52,607 nucleotides of DNA from Pseudomonas sp. (GCF_030696055.1 NZ_JAUYNP010000304.1:1-52607), one strand, 5' to 3'; positions 17,443 through 28,247 are shown, counted from the first letter of the stretch. Program-made: numbers and translations. Notes: generated from the letters alone by a model not told the origin.

Positions 17443-17603
17443 TAGCAATCCATGTTTTCAAATGAATAAATAGAACCGCAGTTTATCCATTGTCTGTTTT
17501 TAATAAAACTGATGCCTAGTCGTTGGCGCGCTACATCACTGGCGCTGTGATGTAGCGAGTTGGCGGCCTCACCCGGCAGCTGTTTTATTGGAGAGAAAAG
17601 ACC

Positions 17604-18608
17604 ATGAAAGCCATTGAACTCACCGCTCACTCCCTCACCGCGTTTCGCCGCACTGAATTGCCCGACGCCAAGGCCAGTCACGGCGAGGTGCTGGTGCGCC
17701 TGCGCGCCGCTACGTTGAATTTCGCGGACGTGGCCGTCGCAACGGGCGCCTTCCCTGGCGCGACCTTTCCGATGATTCCGGTTGCCGATGGTGCGGGTGA
17801 AGTCGTCGCGCTGGGCGAAGGCGTCAGCGGCCTGGCCATTGGCGAGCGGGTGATCCCGCACTTTATGCCGAATTGGCAAGGCGGGGCCATGACACCGCGC
17901 AATGTGGCCGCGATGCGTGGCATCACACTGCCAGGTTCGCTGGCCGAGTACGTGGCCGTTCCCGCCACCAGCCTGGTCGCCTTGCCGGCTCACCTGGATT
18001 TCGTTCAGGGCGCGGCGTTGCCCATCGCCGCGACGACGGCCTGGAATGCCGTGCGTTCGGCCCAGCTGCGCCCCGGCTCGGTGGTGGTGCTGCTGGGAAC
18101 CGGCGGGGTCAGCATCTTTGCCTTGCAGTTCGCCAAGGCCTCTGGCGCCACGGTGATACTCGCGTCGTCCTCCGACGAGAAGCTGGAGCGTGCGCGCCAG
18201 CTCGGCGCCGATCAGCTGATCAACTACCGCGCCACGCCTGCCTGGGACGAGGAAGTGCTGAAACTCACCGAGGGGCGCGGCGCCGACTTGGTGGTGGAGA
18301 CGGTTGGCGGGGCAACCTTCGCGCGCGCGCTTAACGCAGCGGCAATGGGCGGTACGGTATTTACGGTCGGCTTTGTCAGCGGCACGGCCGCCTCGATCGA
18401 CCTGCTGCCGATCATAGTCAAGGCCTTGCGTATAGTCGGCAATAGCACTGGCTCCGTGGCCGACCTGGCGGAGGCGGCCCGCGCCATTACCGCCCACCGC
18501 ATAGTGCCGGTGGTCGACCGTGTGTTTAGCATCGACGATACCCGCGCCGCCTATGCCGAACTCAGTGCTGGCGGGCGGCACTTCGGCAAGCTCGCCATCG
18601 CCCATTGA
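17604..18608 (+). CDS. Zinc-independent MDR-family NAD(P)-dependent oxidoreductase (quinone oxidoreductase-like)
   Basis: The 334-residue medium-chain dehydrogenase/reductase has an N-terminal GroES-like domain (1-125) and a Rossmann domain (about 145-275) with the nucleotide loop GTGGVSIFALQFAK. The catalytic zinc cysteine of alcohol dehydrogenases is replaced (LNFADVAVATG, akin to the NYRD motif of zinc-free members). No structural-zinc cysteine cluster is present. It probably reduces a quinone or enone-type substrate. GGAGAG stands nine bases before ATG 17604. It pairs with the divergent LysR gene, its likely regulator. Confidence 0.88.
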   Translation: MKAIELTAHSLTAFRRTELPDAKASHGEVLVRLRAATLNFADVAVATGAFPGATFPMIPVADGAGEVVALGEGVSGLAIGERVIPHFMPNWQGGAMTPRNVAAMRGITLPGSLAEYVAVPATSLVALPAHLDFVQGAALPIAATTAWNAVRSAQLRPGSVVVLLGTGGVSIFALQFAKASGATVILASSSDEKLERARQLGADQLINYRATPAWDEEVLKLTEGRGADLVVETVGGATFARALNAAAMGGTVFTVGFVSGTAASIDLLPIIVKALRIVGNSTGSVADLAEAARAITAHRIVPVVDRVFSIDDTRAAYAELSAGGRHFGKLAIAH

Positions 18609-18665
18609 GCCACGGCAGACAGTTCGAGTCCTGAGCGTTCGGCAACTAGTGCTGTGCCGGTTTTA

Positions 18666-18806
18666 GAACCTGTTTACGATCTTGCGAGCTAGAGCCAGAC
18701 AAGGCAAAACTGGCCTAGGGAGCGGAGTTTACGAGTTGTAAATGAGCATCCCGAGGCCAGTTTTAACGCGGTATGGCCGACGCGCAGCAGATCGTAGGCA
18801 GGTTCT
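18666..18806. repeat. Modular palindrome of about 140 bp, copy B (reverse)
   Basis: The outer arms GAACCTGTTTACGATCT and AGATCGTAGGCAGGTTC are of the same type as copy A. The core is in reverse orientation (GTAAATGAGCAT at 18738). It fills the gap between two converging genes. Confidence 0.85.
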
Positions 18807-18822
18807 AGGGCATTTCGCGCTA

Positions 18823-19866
18823 TCAGGGTTTGTGGGTCAGGGCTTGGGCCCAGCTCAGCAGTTGCACCGGCTCGCGTTCGTCCCAGATCCGTTGCCAGAG
18901 CACCAGCAGGTGCTCGGGTTCACCTCGGGTGAAGGGCAGGCGTTCGATTTTCGGCAGCGGCTGCCAGCGGCCGTCGCGGCGTTCGGCGAAGATAAAGCGG
19001 AAGGGGTGGTAGCCGGTCATGCCCAGGCGCAGGTCGGTGACTATCAGCTGCTCGCCGATCTTGTCGTAGCGCAACACGCCGTGGGTAAACCAGCTTAGGC
19101 GCGCATGCTGTGGCGACTTGCGCAGCGACTTGGCCAGGGCGGCGCCGCGGGGAATACGTTCGAGCAGGGGTGGGCTGTGGTCGAGCCAGCCGACCAGGGC
19201 CTCGTGGTAGTCCTCGCCATCCAGCACTATTACCCGCCACAGCAGGCTGTTGAATGGCGTTGGTGTGCTGAACAGCTGTTCGGCCTGGATGCCGCGCTGG
19301 GCCAGCAGTTGTTCCACTCGCTGTTCGGCCATCCACTTGCCGGTGACGGTAAAGGCCAGGTACAGGCTGGACAGGCACAGGGCGGCAATCGCCAGCCATT
19401 GCGGGCGCTCGCGTAGGTCTCGCAGTAGCCCGACGATGACCGCCACCAGCAGCGGCAGGGTATATAGCGGGTCGATAATAAAGATGCTCGACCAGGTCGT
19501 GGGAATCGGCATCAGCGGCCAGAACAGCTGGGTGCCGTAACTGGTAAAGGCGTCCAGCAGCGGGTGGGTGATCAGCACCAGCCAGATCGCCAGAAACAGG
19601 CGTCGCGTCGAATACGCGGGGTTGGGCTGCCATCGTCGTATCACCCAGGTCAGCAGCACGGCCAGGCTGCTGAGCACCAACAGCGAATGGCTGAAGCCGC
19701 GGTGCTGGGTCATATTGGCCACGGCGTCGCCGTAATCGATCAGCACGTCGAGGTCGGGCACTGTGCCGAGCAGGGCGCCGTACAGCAGCGCCTTGCGCCT
19801 CTGCCAGCGGCCGAGCAGTGCGCCCTGAATGCTGGCGCCGAGTACCGCCTGGGTGAGCGAATCCAT
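18823..19866 (-). CDS. Membrane-bound metal-dependent hydrolase, YdjM/DUF457 family
   Basis: The 347-residue protein begins MDSLTQAVLGASIQGALLG, the family's standard start. It carries the likely metal-site motifs PDLD (about 37-40), HRGFSHS (about 55-61) and ITHPLLDAF (about 99-107), each close to a membrane helix. Four to five hydrophobic helices occupy residues 1-180. A soluble C-terminal half follows. The family is related to phospholipase C-like and LexA-regulated membrane hydrolases; the substrate is unknown. AAGGGA is eight bases before ATG 19866. It converges with the oxidoreductase gene. Confidence 0.87.
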   Translation of the reverse strand: MDSLTQAVLGASIQGALLGRWQRRKALLYGALLGTVPDLDVLIDYGDAVANMTQHRGFSHSLLVLSSLAVLLTWVIRRWQPNPAYSTRRLFLAIWLVLITHPLLDAFTSYGTQLFWPLMPIPTTWSSIFIIDPLYTLPLLVAVIVGLLRDLRERPQWLAIAALCLSSLYLAFTVTGKWMAEQRVEQLLAQRGIQAEQLFSTPTPFNSLLWRVIVLDGEDYHEALVGWLDHSPPLLERIPRGAALAKSLRKSPQHARLSWFTHGVLRYDKIGEQLIVTDLRLGMTGYHPFRFIFAERRDGRWQPLPKIERLPFTRGEPEHLLVLWQRIWDEREPVQLLSWAQALTHKP

Positions 19867-20050
19867 TTATCGTCCCTTGGCCAATTCCGTGGTCTTAACT
19901 TAGCGCCGAGCCGGCCGAAAGGCAGCGGTTAAATTCCGACTAAAGATTTCAGCGCTCCGCCGGTTTGCCCCCTTTATTTGTCCCATATGTCCCTCCCGCA
20001 TGGCCGCTGGCGGGCCTAGCATGGCGGTATCAATCACAAGGAGCGTCGTT

Positions 20051-20479
20051 ATGACCGCTTTCGATTTCCAGGTGACCTGGGCCGATCTGGATTCCAGTGC
20101 CCACCTGAAAAACACCCGTTATCTGGATTATGCCGCGCAAACGCGTTTCCTCTTCCTGGCCGGGGCCGGCTTCACCCCACAGGCCTTTGCCGAGGCGAAG
20201 ATGGGCCCGGTGGTGTTCGAGGACCGCGTCGAGTACCGCAAGGAGTTGCGCCTGCTGCAGAAATTCAGCGTGCGCATGCAGGTCGGCGGCCTGACCGAGG
20301 ATGGCGCAAAGTTCATCCTGGTCAACGAGGTGCAGGGTCCCAAGGGCGAGCTGTGCGCCCGGGTGCAGACCACTGCCGCCTGGTTTAGCCTGGACAGCCG
20401 CAAGGTCACGCCGCCACCAGCAGCGCTCAAGGCGGCCATGGAGCAGGCCGAGCGCACCGAGGATTTCCGCTGGCTCTGA
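20051..20479 (+). CDS. Acyl-CoA thioesterase, hotdog fold (4HBT family)
   Basis: The 142-residue single-domain protein has the 4-hydroxybenzoyl-CoA thioesterase signature VTWADLDSSAHLKNTRYLDY, in which the Asp is the usual catalytic residue, and the following long hotdog helix. The YbgC-like group hydrolyses acyl-CoA or acyl-ACP thioesters; the exact substrate is not predictable. ATG 20051 follows AAGGAG by nine bases; an upstream in-frame ATG at 20000 lacks one. The arfB gene starts 70 bases downstream on the same strand. Confidence 0.9.
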   Translation: MTAFDFQVTWADLDSSAHLKNTRYLDYAAQTRFLFLAGAGFTPQAFAEAKMGPVVFEDRVEYRKELRLLQKFSVRMQVGGLTEDGAKFILVNEVQGPKGELCARVQTTAAWFSLDSRKVTPPPAALKAAMEQAERTEDFRWL

Positions 20480-20549
20480 TGCCGCAGACGGGCAGGCGAG
20501 GGCGCATGGGGTTATCCTGGGCGCCCTTGAGCTTATCCCGACCCTGCCC

Positions 20550-20963
20550 ATGCTGGTGATTTCCCATAGCGTCCACCTGCCCGACGACGAAGTCGAGCTG
20601 ACCGCCATTCGCGCCCAGGGCGCCGGCGGGCAGAACGTCAACAAGGTGTCCAGCGCCGTGCACCTGCGCTTCGACAGTCAGGCCTCAAGCTTGCCGCCGT
20701 TCTACAAGGAACGCCTGCTGGCGCTGCGCGACAGCCGCATCACCTTGGAGGGCGTGGTGATCATCAAGGCCCAGCAATACCGCACCCAGGAACAGAACCG
20801 CAGCGATGCCCTGGAGCGCCTGGTCGAGTTGATCCGCAGCGCCGGCAAGACCGAGAAGGCCCGACGCCCGACCAAGCCGACCCTGGGCTCGAAGAAGCGC
20901 CGCCTGGAAGGCAAGAGCAAGCGCGGGACCATTAAGGCGGGCCGGGGCAGGGTCGACTTCTAA
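20550..20963 (+). CDS. arfB: Alternative ribosome-rescue factor ArfB (YaeJ)
   Basis: ArfB enters ribosomes stalled without a stop codon and hydrolyses the peptidyl-tRNA. The 137-residue protein has the release-factor GGQ motif at 26-28 (AQGAGGQNVNKVSSAVHLRF). Its basic C-terminal tail (about 100-137, rich in Lys/Arg: KKRRLEGKSKRGTIKAGRGR) fits into the empty mRNA channel. Length agrees with the family (about 140). ATG 20550 is the expected start although its ribosome site is weak, so translation may partly depend on the preceding thioesterase gene. Confidence 0.94.
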   Translation: MLVISHSVHLPDDEVELTAIRAQGAGGQNVNKVSSAVHLRFDSQASSLPPFYKERLLALRDSRITLEGVVIIKAQQYRTQEQNRSDALERLVELIRSAGKTEKARRPTKPTLGSKKRRLEGKSKRGTIKAGRGRVDF

Positions 20964-20964
20964 C

Positions 20965-21102
20965 AGGCCATTGAAAAACTACCTACGTTGCCGATACTGC
21001 GTTAAAAACGGCCTCAAAATGCTCATTTACAGCCAGTAAACTGCGCTTTTTCGGCCGTTTATGCCTTGTCTCGGCTGCCTCGCCGACATTTTTCAACGGC
21101 CT
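20965..21102. repeat. Modular palindrome of about 140 bp, copy D (different arms)
   Basis: The core AATGCTCATTTAC (21018-21030) and the inner stem AAAAACGGCC/GGCCGTTTAT match copy A. The outer arms are different and pair with each other: AGGCCATTGAAAAA with TTTTTCAACGGCCT. It follows the arfB stop codon at once and could act as a terminator. Confidence 0.8.
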
Positions 21103-21204
21103 GCTGACTGCGTTCGCCGCAGAGCCTCAGGGCCGAGGCCGGCAGTACCAGCAGCGCCATCTGGAGGCCGATAAATAGGCTGGCGCTGGCGCCTGTGTCC
21201 GCTA

Positions 21205-21669
21205 TTAGCTGCGGTTATGCAGATAGGCGGTGTAATCGGGAATGCGGTAGTCGTGGGCCTGGTCCAGCAGCGCGCTGCCGAGCATATAGTCGGCGCTGCT
21301 CTCGTTGCAGGCCACCGGGATATTCCACACCGCGGCGACCCGCAGCAGTGCCTTGATATCCGGGTCGTGGGGCTGCTGCTCGAAGGGGTCCCAGAAGAAC
21401 ACCAGCATATCCACCCGCCGCTCGGCGATACGCGCGCCCAGTTGCTGGTCGCCGCCCAGGGGGCCGCTGATCATGCTTTCGATCGGCAGGTCGAGGCGGC
21501 GGTTGAGCAACATGCCGGTGGTGCCGGTGGCCAGCAGATGGTGCCGGGCCAGTTTGTCGCGCTGGCGTTCGCTCCAGTCGAGGAGGAACTCCTTGCAGTG
21601 GTCGTGGGCCACCAGGGCGATGCGCTTGCGCGCCGGCAGGGTGGCGCTGGTAAAGCTGATACGGCTCAT
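21205..21669 (-). CDS. mgsA: Methylglyoxal synthase
   Basis: MgsA turns dihydroxyacetone phosphate into methylglyoxal and phosphate, a bypass that relieves phosphate limitation in glycolysis. The 154-residue protein has the family motifs IALVAHDHCKEFL, the phosphate-binding LLATGTTG, ISGPLGGDQQLGA with the catalytic Asp of GGDQ, and FFWDPFEQQPHDPDIKALLR. AGGA lies about 11 bases before ATG 21669. It stands 155 bases downstream of gapA on the same strand, beside the glucose locus, though repeats lie between. Confidence 0.95.
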   Translation of the reverse strand: MSRISFTSATLPARKRIALVAHDHCKEFLLDWSERQRDKLARHHLLATGTTGMLLNRRLDLPIESMISGPLGGDQQLGARIAERRVDMLVFFWDPFEQQPHDPDIKALLRVAAVWNIPVACNESSADYMLGSALLDQAHDYRIPDYTAYLHNRS

Positions 21670-21692
21670 GCTGGGTTCCTGGATTTAGCTGG

Positions 21693-21744
21693 GTAGCCCG
21701 GATGCAATCCGGGGAGGCGCTGTCCCGGATTGCATCCGGGCTAC
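21693..21744. repeat. REP palindrome, family 2 (GTAGCCCGGATGCAATCCGG)
   Basis: GTAGCCCGGATGCAATCCGG and CCGGATTGCATCCGGGCTAC enclose a short loop. Further copies are at 25739, 28047 and 32851. Confidence 0.9.
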
Positions 21745-21774
21745 GGTACTGGCGATCCATTGCCGGTGAAAAGC

Positions 21775-21798
21775 ATCGCCAGCAAGCTGGCTCCTACA
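21775..21798. repeat. Half copy of REP family 1
   Basis: Only the right half (CCAGCAAGCTGGCTCCTACA at 21779-21798) is present, 30 bases after the family-2 REP. A short GGCGATCC at 21751 may be what is left of the left half. Confidence 0.75.
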
Positions 21799-21823
21799 GA
21801 TAAACGTGCCGCCGCGATCGCTT

Positions 21824-22825
21824 TCAAACAGCGTTATGCAGGGCCAGGCAGCTATCCAGCATCCTGTTGGAGAAGCCCCATTCGTTGTCGTACCAGGCCA
21901 TGACTTTCACCAGCCGGCCGCTGACCTTGGTGTGGTTGGCGTCGAAGATCGACGACAGCGGGTTGTGGTTGAAGTCGCAGGACACCAGCGGCAGGCTGTT
22001 GTAGCCGAGCACCGGGGATTTCTGGCTGGCGGCCAGGAGCAGGGCGTTGATCTCCTCGCTGCTGGTGTCGCGCTTGACCTGCAGGCACAGGTCGACCAGG
22101 GAGACATTGATCACCGGCACCCGCACGGCCATGCCGGTGAGTTTGCCGGCCAACTCCGGCAGCACCAGGCCGACCGCTTCGGCGGCGCCGGTCTTGGTCG
22201 GGATCATCGACTGGGTGGCCGAGCGGGCGCGGTAGGGGTCGTCGTGGTACAGGTCGGAGAGGTTCTGGTCGTTGGTGTAGGCGTGGATGGTGGTCATCAG
22301 CCCCTGCTCGATGCCCAGCTCGCGCTGCAGCACCTGGGCCACCGGGGCCAGGCAGTTGGTGGTGCAGGAGGCGTTGGAGATTATCTGCATGGACTGGCGC
22401 AGAATGTCGTGATTGACGCCGTAGACTATGGTGGCGTCGGCACCCTTGGCCGGCGCCGAGATGATCACCTTGCGCGCCCCGGCGCTGAGGTGGGCGGCGG
22501 CCTTGTCGCGCTCGGTGAACAGCCCGGTGCATTCGAACACCACATCGACCTTGAGCGCCTGCCACGGCAGCTCGGCCGGGTTGCGAATGGCGCTGACGGC
22601 GATGCGGTCGCCGTTGACGCAGAGGCTCTCGCGTTCGTGCTCGACGCTGCCGGGAAAGACGCCGTGCACGCTGTCGTACTTGAGCAGATGGGCATTGATC
22701 GCGCTGTCGCCGAGGTCGTTGATCGCCACCACCTGCAGCCGTTGGCGATAGTCTTGACTGTAGAGGGCGCGCAGCACGTTGCGGCCGATGCGGCCGAAGC
22801 CGTTGATTGCGATGCGAATAGTCAT
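21824..22825 (-). CDS. gapA: Glyceraldehyde-3-phosphate dehydrogenase
   Basis: GapA oxidises glyceraldehyde-3-phosphate to 1,3-bisphosphoglycerate with NAD and phosphate, taking up the triose made by the Entner-Doudoroff pathway. The 333-residue protein has the Rossmann start [17 protein letters not shown]-specific Asp37 (INDLGD), the active-site Cys154 in [12 protein letters not shown] and the C-terminal [12 protein letters not shown] motif. It is divergent from edd, and a HexR operator (22852-22866) lies 27 bases before its start, as in other pseudomonads. The leader also holds an A-rich AACAACAAAAATCAAG run suited to Crc/Hfq binding. Confidence 0.96.
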   Translation of the reverse strand: MTIRIAINGFGRIGRNVLRALYSQDYRQRLQVVAINDLGDSAINAHLLKYDSVHGVFPGSVEHERESLCVNGDRIAVSAIRNPAELPWQALKVDVVFECTGLFTERDKAAAHLSAGARKVIISAPAKGADATIVYGVNHDILRQSMQIISNASCTTNCLAPVAQVLQRELGIEQGLMTTIHAYTNDQNLSDLYHDDPYRARSATQSMIPTKTGAAEAVGLVLPELAGKLTGMAVRVPVINVSLVDLCLQVKRDTSSEEINALLLAASQKSPVLGYNSLPLVSCDFNHNPLSSIFDANHTKVSGRLVKVMAWYDNEWGFSNRMLDSCLALHNAV

Positions 22826-22841
22826 GCTCGAGCTCCGATCT

Positions 22842-22858
22842 TGATTTTTGTTGTTGGA
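22842..22858 (-). promoter_or_regulatory. A-rich Crc/Hfq-type motif in gapA leader
   Basis: On the minus strand the leader reads CCAACAACAAAAATCAA, which agrees with AANAANAA. It overlaps the HexR operator and lies about 17 bases before the gapA start. Confidence 0.35.
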
Positions 22859-22866
22859 ATTACAAG
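22852..22866. promoter_or_regulatory. HexR operator for gapA
   Basis: TTGTTGGAATTACAA fits the TTGT-N7-ACAA dyad bound by HexR, which is released by 2-keto-3-deoxy-6-phosphogluconate. It is placed for repression of gapA. Confidence 0.7.
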
Positions 22867-22914
22867 ATTATGCCCGTAAGTGTAGAAATCAAGTGTTTTA
22901 AGTGGCAGTATTTT

Positions 22915-22929
22915 TGTAGGAAGCACAAA
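22915..22929. promoter_or_regulatory. HexR operator for edd-glk
   Basis: TTGTAGGAAGCACAA is a second exact TTGT-N7-ACAA dyad, 33 bases before the edd start codon and 63 bases (six helical turns) from the gapA site. Confidence 0.72.
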
Positions 22930-22961
22930 ATATTGCCATTCACCTGCCAGGAGTCCTGCCC

Positions 22962-24784
<1,823 letters not shown>

Positions 24785-24788
<4 letters not shown>

Positions 24789-25753
24789 AGTTGGCCCTGG
24801 TCGGCGATATCGGCGGCACCAACGCGCGCTTCGCCCTGTGGCGCGCTGAGCGGCTGGAGTCGGTACGGGTGCTGGCCACCGCCGACTATCCGGGGCCGGA
24901 GCAGGCGATTCGCGCCTACCTGGCCGAGCTGGAACTGCCTCTGGGCGCGGTGGATTCGGTGTGCCTGGCCTGCGCCGGGCCGGTGAGTGGCGACCTGTTC
25001 CGCTTCACCAATAACCACTGGCGCATCAGCCGTTCGGCCTTCTGCCGCGAGCTGCAAGTGCGCGAATTGCTGCTGATCAACGATTTCTCGGCCATGGCCC
25101 TGGGCATGACCCGGTTGCGCGAGGATGAGCGCATCGCCATCTGCCCCGGCGAGGCGGAGGCGGAGCGCCCGGTGGTGGTGATAGGCCCGGGCACCGGCCT
25201 GGGGGTCGGCACCTTGCTGGCTTTGGCCGATGGCCGCTGGCTGGCCTTGCCAGGCGAGGGCGGGCATGTCGATTTGCCGATCGGCAGCCCGCGCGAGGCC
25301 GAGCTGTGGCAGCAGCTGTATCGCCAGCTCGGTCATGTGCGCGCCGAGGATGTGCTCAGCGGCGGCGGCCTGCTGCTGCTCTATCAGGCCATCTGCGCCC
25401 TGGATGATCTGACCCCGCGCCTGCATTCACCGGCGGAGGTCACGGCGGCGGCGCTGGCCGGCGATCCCGTGGCCGCGGCGGTGCTGGAGCAGTTCTGCTG
25501 CTGGCTGGGCCGCGCCGCCGGCAATAACGTGCTGAGCCTGGGCGCGCGCGGCGGCGTCTATATAGTCGGCGGCGTAGTGCCGCGCTTCGCCGAACTCTTC
25601 CTGGCTAGTGGTTTTGCTCGCAGCTTCAGTGACAAGGGCTGCATGAGTCATTACCTTGCCGGCATCCCGGTGTGGCTGGTGACGGCCGAGTATCCCGGTT
25701 TGATGGGCGCGGGCGTGGCCTTGCAGCAGGCGTTTGCCGTAGCCCGGATATAA
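24785..25753 (+). CDS. glk: Glucokinase
   Basis: Glk phosphorylates cytoplasmic glucose with ATP to glucose-6-phosphate. The 322-residue protein of the bacterial Glk family has the ATP loop [12 protein letters not shown] near the N-terminus, the catalytic Asp in [21 protein letters not shown], and the [10 protein letters not shown] motif with the sugar-contacting His and Glu neighbours. It starts with GTG at 24785 inside the edd stop (GTGA overlap). Unusually, its last four codons and the stop (GTA GCC CGG ATA TAA) lie inside a family-2 REP palindrome, so the C-terminus VARI comes from the repeat. Confidence 0.95.
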
Positions 25754-25799
25754 TCCGGGACAGCCGTTGATAGAGCCCCCCGGATTGCATCCGGGCTAC
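25739..25799. repeat. REP palindrome, family 2, overlapping the glk stop codon
   Basis: GTAGCCCGGATATAATCCGG and CCGGATTGCATCCGGGCTAC pair imperfectly. The left arm has TATAA where other copies have TGCAA, and this change creates the glk stop codon. Confidence 0.88.
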
Positions 25800-25827
25800 A
25801 GAGTCATAACAAGAAAGGTGGCGGACC

Positions 25828-26556
25828 ATGAGCCAGCCCGGCAAGTCGATTCTGCTGGTCGATGACGACCAGGAAATTCGCGAACTGCTGCAGACCTACC
25901 TGAGCCGCGCCGGCTTTCAGGTGCGCACCGTCGGCGATGGCGCCGGCTTTCGCCAGGGGCTGTGTGCCGAGCTGGCGGATTTGGTGATTCTCGATGTGAT
26001 GCTGCCCGATGAGGATGGTTTCAGCCTGTGCCGTTGGGTGCGCGAGCACCAGCGTTTCGCCCAGGTACCGATCATCATGCTCACCGCCAGCTCCGATGAA
26101 ACCGACCGGGTGATAGGCCTGGAGTTGGGCGCCGACGATTACCTGGGCAAGCCGTTCAGCCCGCGCGAGTTGCTGGCGCGGATCAAGGCCTTGCTGCGCC
26201 GCGCGCATTTTTCCCAGGAGCGCGGCGGCGAGGTATTGGCCTTCGATGAGTGGCGCCTGGATATGGTCAGCCACCGCCTGTTTCATGCCGATGGCGAGGA
26301 GGTGATTCTCTCCGGCGCCGACTTCGCCCTGCTCAAGCTGTTTCTCGATCACCCGCAGCAGATTCTCGACCGCGATACCATAGGCAACGCCACCCGCGGC
26401 CGCGAGGTGATGCCGCTGGAGCGCATAGTCGATATGGCGGTCAGCCGCCTGCGTCAGCGTCTGCGCGATACCGGCAAGCCGGCGCGGCTGATCCGCACCG
26501 TGCGCGGCAGCGGTTACCAGTTGGCGGCGGCGGTGACGCCCTACAGCCATGCATAG
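25828..26556 (+). CDS. gltR: Response regulator GltR (OmpR family)
   Basis: GltR is the DNA-binding partner of GtrS and controls glucose transport genes in Pseudomonas. The 242-residue protein has a receiver domain with the acidic pocket DDD at 12-14, the phosphorylated Asp56 (LVILDVMLPDEDGF) and the conserved Thr/Lys (TAS, LGKPFSPRELLARI). A winged-helix output domain (about 140-235) follows, ending with RTVRGSGYQL. GAAAGGTGG precedes ATG 25828. The gene overlaps gtrS by eight bases. It follows glk across a REP. Confidence 0.93.
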   Translation: MSQPGKSILLVDDDQEIRELLQTYLSRAGFQVRTVGDGAGFRQGLCAELADLVILDVMLPDEDGFSLCRWVREHQRFAQVPIIMLTASSDETDRVIGLELGADDYLGKPFSPRELLARIKALLRRAHFSQERGGEVLAFDEWRLDMVSHRLFHADGEEVILSGADFALLKLFLDHPQQILDRDTIGNATRGREVMPLERIVDMAVSRLRQRLRDTGKPARLIRTVRGSGYQLAAAVTPYSHA

Positions 26557-28003
26557 CTGGCGCAAACTGCTGGCGCTGCCGCGCTCGCTGCTCGGGCGCA
26601 TGTTGCTGCTGACCCTGCTGGTGGTGTTGCTGGCCCAGGGGCTGTCCAGCCTGATCTGGGTCTCGCAGTTGCGCGCCAGCCAGATGGAAGGGCTGCTCAC
26701 CAGCTCGCGCAGCCTGGCGCAGTCGATGGCCGCCAGCGTCAGCTATTTCCGCTCGCTGCCCCTGGGCTATCGGCCCATGGTTCTCGACCAGCTGCGCAAT
26801 ATGGGCGGCACGCGTTTCTTCGTGTCCCTCAACGACAAGCCGCTCAGCATGCAGGTGCTGCCAGAGACCCCACGCAAGCGCGCGGTGCTGGATGCGGTGG
26901 ACGCCACCCTGCGCGAGCGCCTGGGCAAGGACCTGGACCTGTTGGTGCAGTTCGTCAGCCCGGACGACCTGCGCATCTTCAACAGCGCCCTGAAACTCGA
27001 CGAGTTGCCGCGCTCCTGGGCCCACTATGCCCTGAGCCTGGAGCCGCTCAATCCGCCGGTGCTGGTGACGCAGATCCAGATCGCCCCGGGCGAATGGCTG
27101 TATCTCGCCTCCCTGATGCCCGAGCCCTATGTCGGCCTGGAGCAGCAAGGGCTGCCGGCCCAGCAGCTGTGGTTCATCATCCTCACCAGCAGTTTCCTGC
27201 TGCTGTTTATCGGCATCCTGGTGCACTGGCAGAGCCGCCCGCTCAAGCGCCTGGCGGTGGCGGCGCGGGAAATGTCCCTGGGCAGCGAGGTGGAGCCGCT
27301 GGCCGAGGCGGGCGGCAGCGAGGTGGTCGAGGTCAGCCGCGCCTTTAACGCCATGCGCGAGCGCATCGGCCGCTACCTGCGCGAACGCAGCCAGCTGTTC
27401 AGCGCCATTTCCCATGACCTGCGCACGCCCATCACCCGTCTGCGCCTGCGCGTCGAGCTGCTCGACGACGAAGCCGTACAGGCCAAGTTCAGCCGCGACC
27501 TGGACGAGCTGGAGATGCTGGTCAAGGGCGCGCTGCAATGTGTCAAGGACACCGACATCCACGAGAATATCGAGCCGGTGGACCTCAGCCAGCTGCTCAA
27601 TTGCGTGATCGAACCCTACCTGGCGCCGCTCGGCAACGGCCGCGTGACCCTGGATGGCCAGGCGCTGGCGCCTTACCCGGGCAAGCCCCTGGCGCTCAAG
27701 CGCTGCATCGGCAACCTGGTGGACAACGCGCTGAAATATGGCGAACGCGCCCATCTGCATATCGAGGACGCTATCGACGCCTTTGTCCTGCATGTGGATG
27801 ACGAAGGCCCGGGGGTGCCCGAGCAGCGTCTGGAGCAGGTGTTCGAGCCGCATTTCCGCCTGGCCGGGCAGCAGCAGGGCTACGGCCTGGGCCTGGGCAT
27901 TGCGCGCAATATCGCCCACAGCCACGGTGGCGAGGTCAGCCTGCGCAACCTGCGCGAGGGCGGCCTGCGGGTGACCCTATGCTTGCCGCGTTTCGCCGAA
28001 TAA
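26549..28003 (+). CDS. gtrS: Sensor histidine kinase GtrS
   Basis: GtrS senses 2-ketogluconate and 6-phosphogluconate in P. aeruginosa and phosphorylates GltR. The 484-residue protein has two membrane helices (about 13-38 and 205-228) flanking a periplasmic domain, a HAMP linker, the dimerisation box with His289 (AISHDLRTPITRLRLRVELL) and the ATPase domain with N (GNLVDNALKYGE), G1 (DEGPGVP) and G2 (GYGLGLGIARNIAHSHGG) boxes. All catalytic motifs are intact. The start ATGCATAG lies inside the gltR end, so the pair is co-translated. Confidence 0.94.
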   Translation: MHSWRKLLALPRSLLGRMLLLTLLVVLLAQGLSSLIWVSQLRASQMEGLLTSSRSLAQSMAASVSYFRSLPLGYRPMVLDQLRNMGGTRFFVSLNDKPLSMQVLPETPRKRAVLDAVDATLRERLGKDLDLLVQFVSPDDLRIFNSALKLDELPRSWAHYALSLEPLNPPVLVTQIQIAPGEWLYLASLMPEPYVGLEQQGLPAQQLWFIILTSSFLLLFIGILVHWQSRPLKRLAVAAREMSLGSEVEPLAEAGGSEVVEVSRAFNAMRERIGRYLRERSQLFSAISHDLRTPITRLRLRVELLDDEAVQAKFSRDLDELEMLVKGALQCVKDTDIHENIEPVDLSQLLNCVIEPYLAPLGNGRVTLDGQALAPYPGKPLALKRCIGNLVDNALKYGERAHLHIEDAIDAFVLHVDDEGPGVPEQRLEQVFEPHFRLAGQQQGYGLGLGIARNIAHSHGGEVSLRNLREGGLRVTLCLPRFAE

Positions 28004-28046
28004 AGCGCCGTTTGGGCGCTGTTCGCCGCCCTGCTCCGGTGCCGTT

Positions 28047-28113
28047 GTAGCCCGGATGCAATCCGGGGCGTTGGGCCTGCCAGCCAATCCATCCCGGATT
28101 GCATCCGGGCTAC
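28047..28113. repeat. REP palindrome, family 2
   Basis: GTAGCCCGGATGCAATCCGG and its reverse complement enclose a 27-base loop between gtrS and gltB. Confidence 0.9.
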
Positions 28114-28222
28114 GGACCGCGCCTATGTAACCATCCCGTGACCTTTACGCATCCCTTCGTTACCCGCGGCGGCGGTGACTGTGGTTAGACTCGATTCCAG
28201 CGCAAGCACCAGACTTGCTGGT

Positions 28223-28239
28223 AATAACAACAATAAAGG
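28223..28239 (+). promoter_or_regulatory. A-rich Crc/Hfq-type target over the gltB ribosome site
   Basis: AATAACAACAATAAAGG runs into the gltB ribosome site and is a near-ideal AANAANAA repeat. Glucose uptake genes are known catabolite-repression targets in Pseudomonas; binding here is inferred. Confidence 0.55.
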
Positions 28240-28247
28240 TACTGCTC

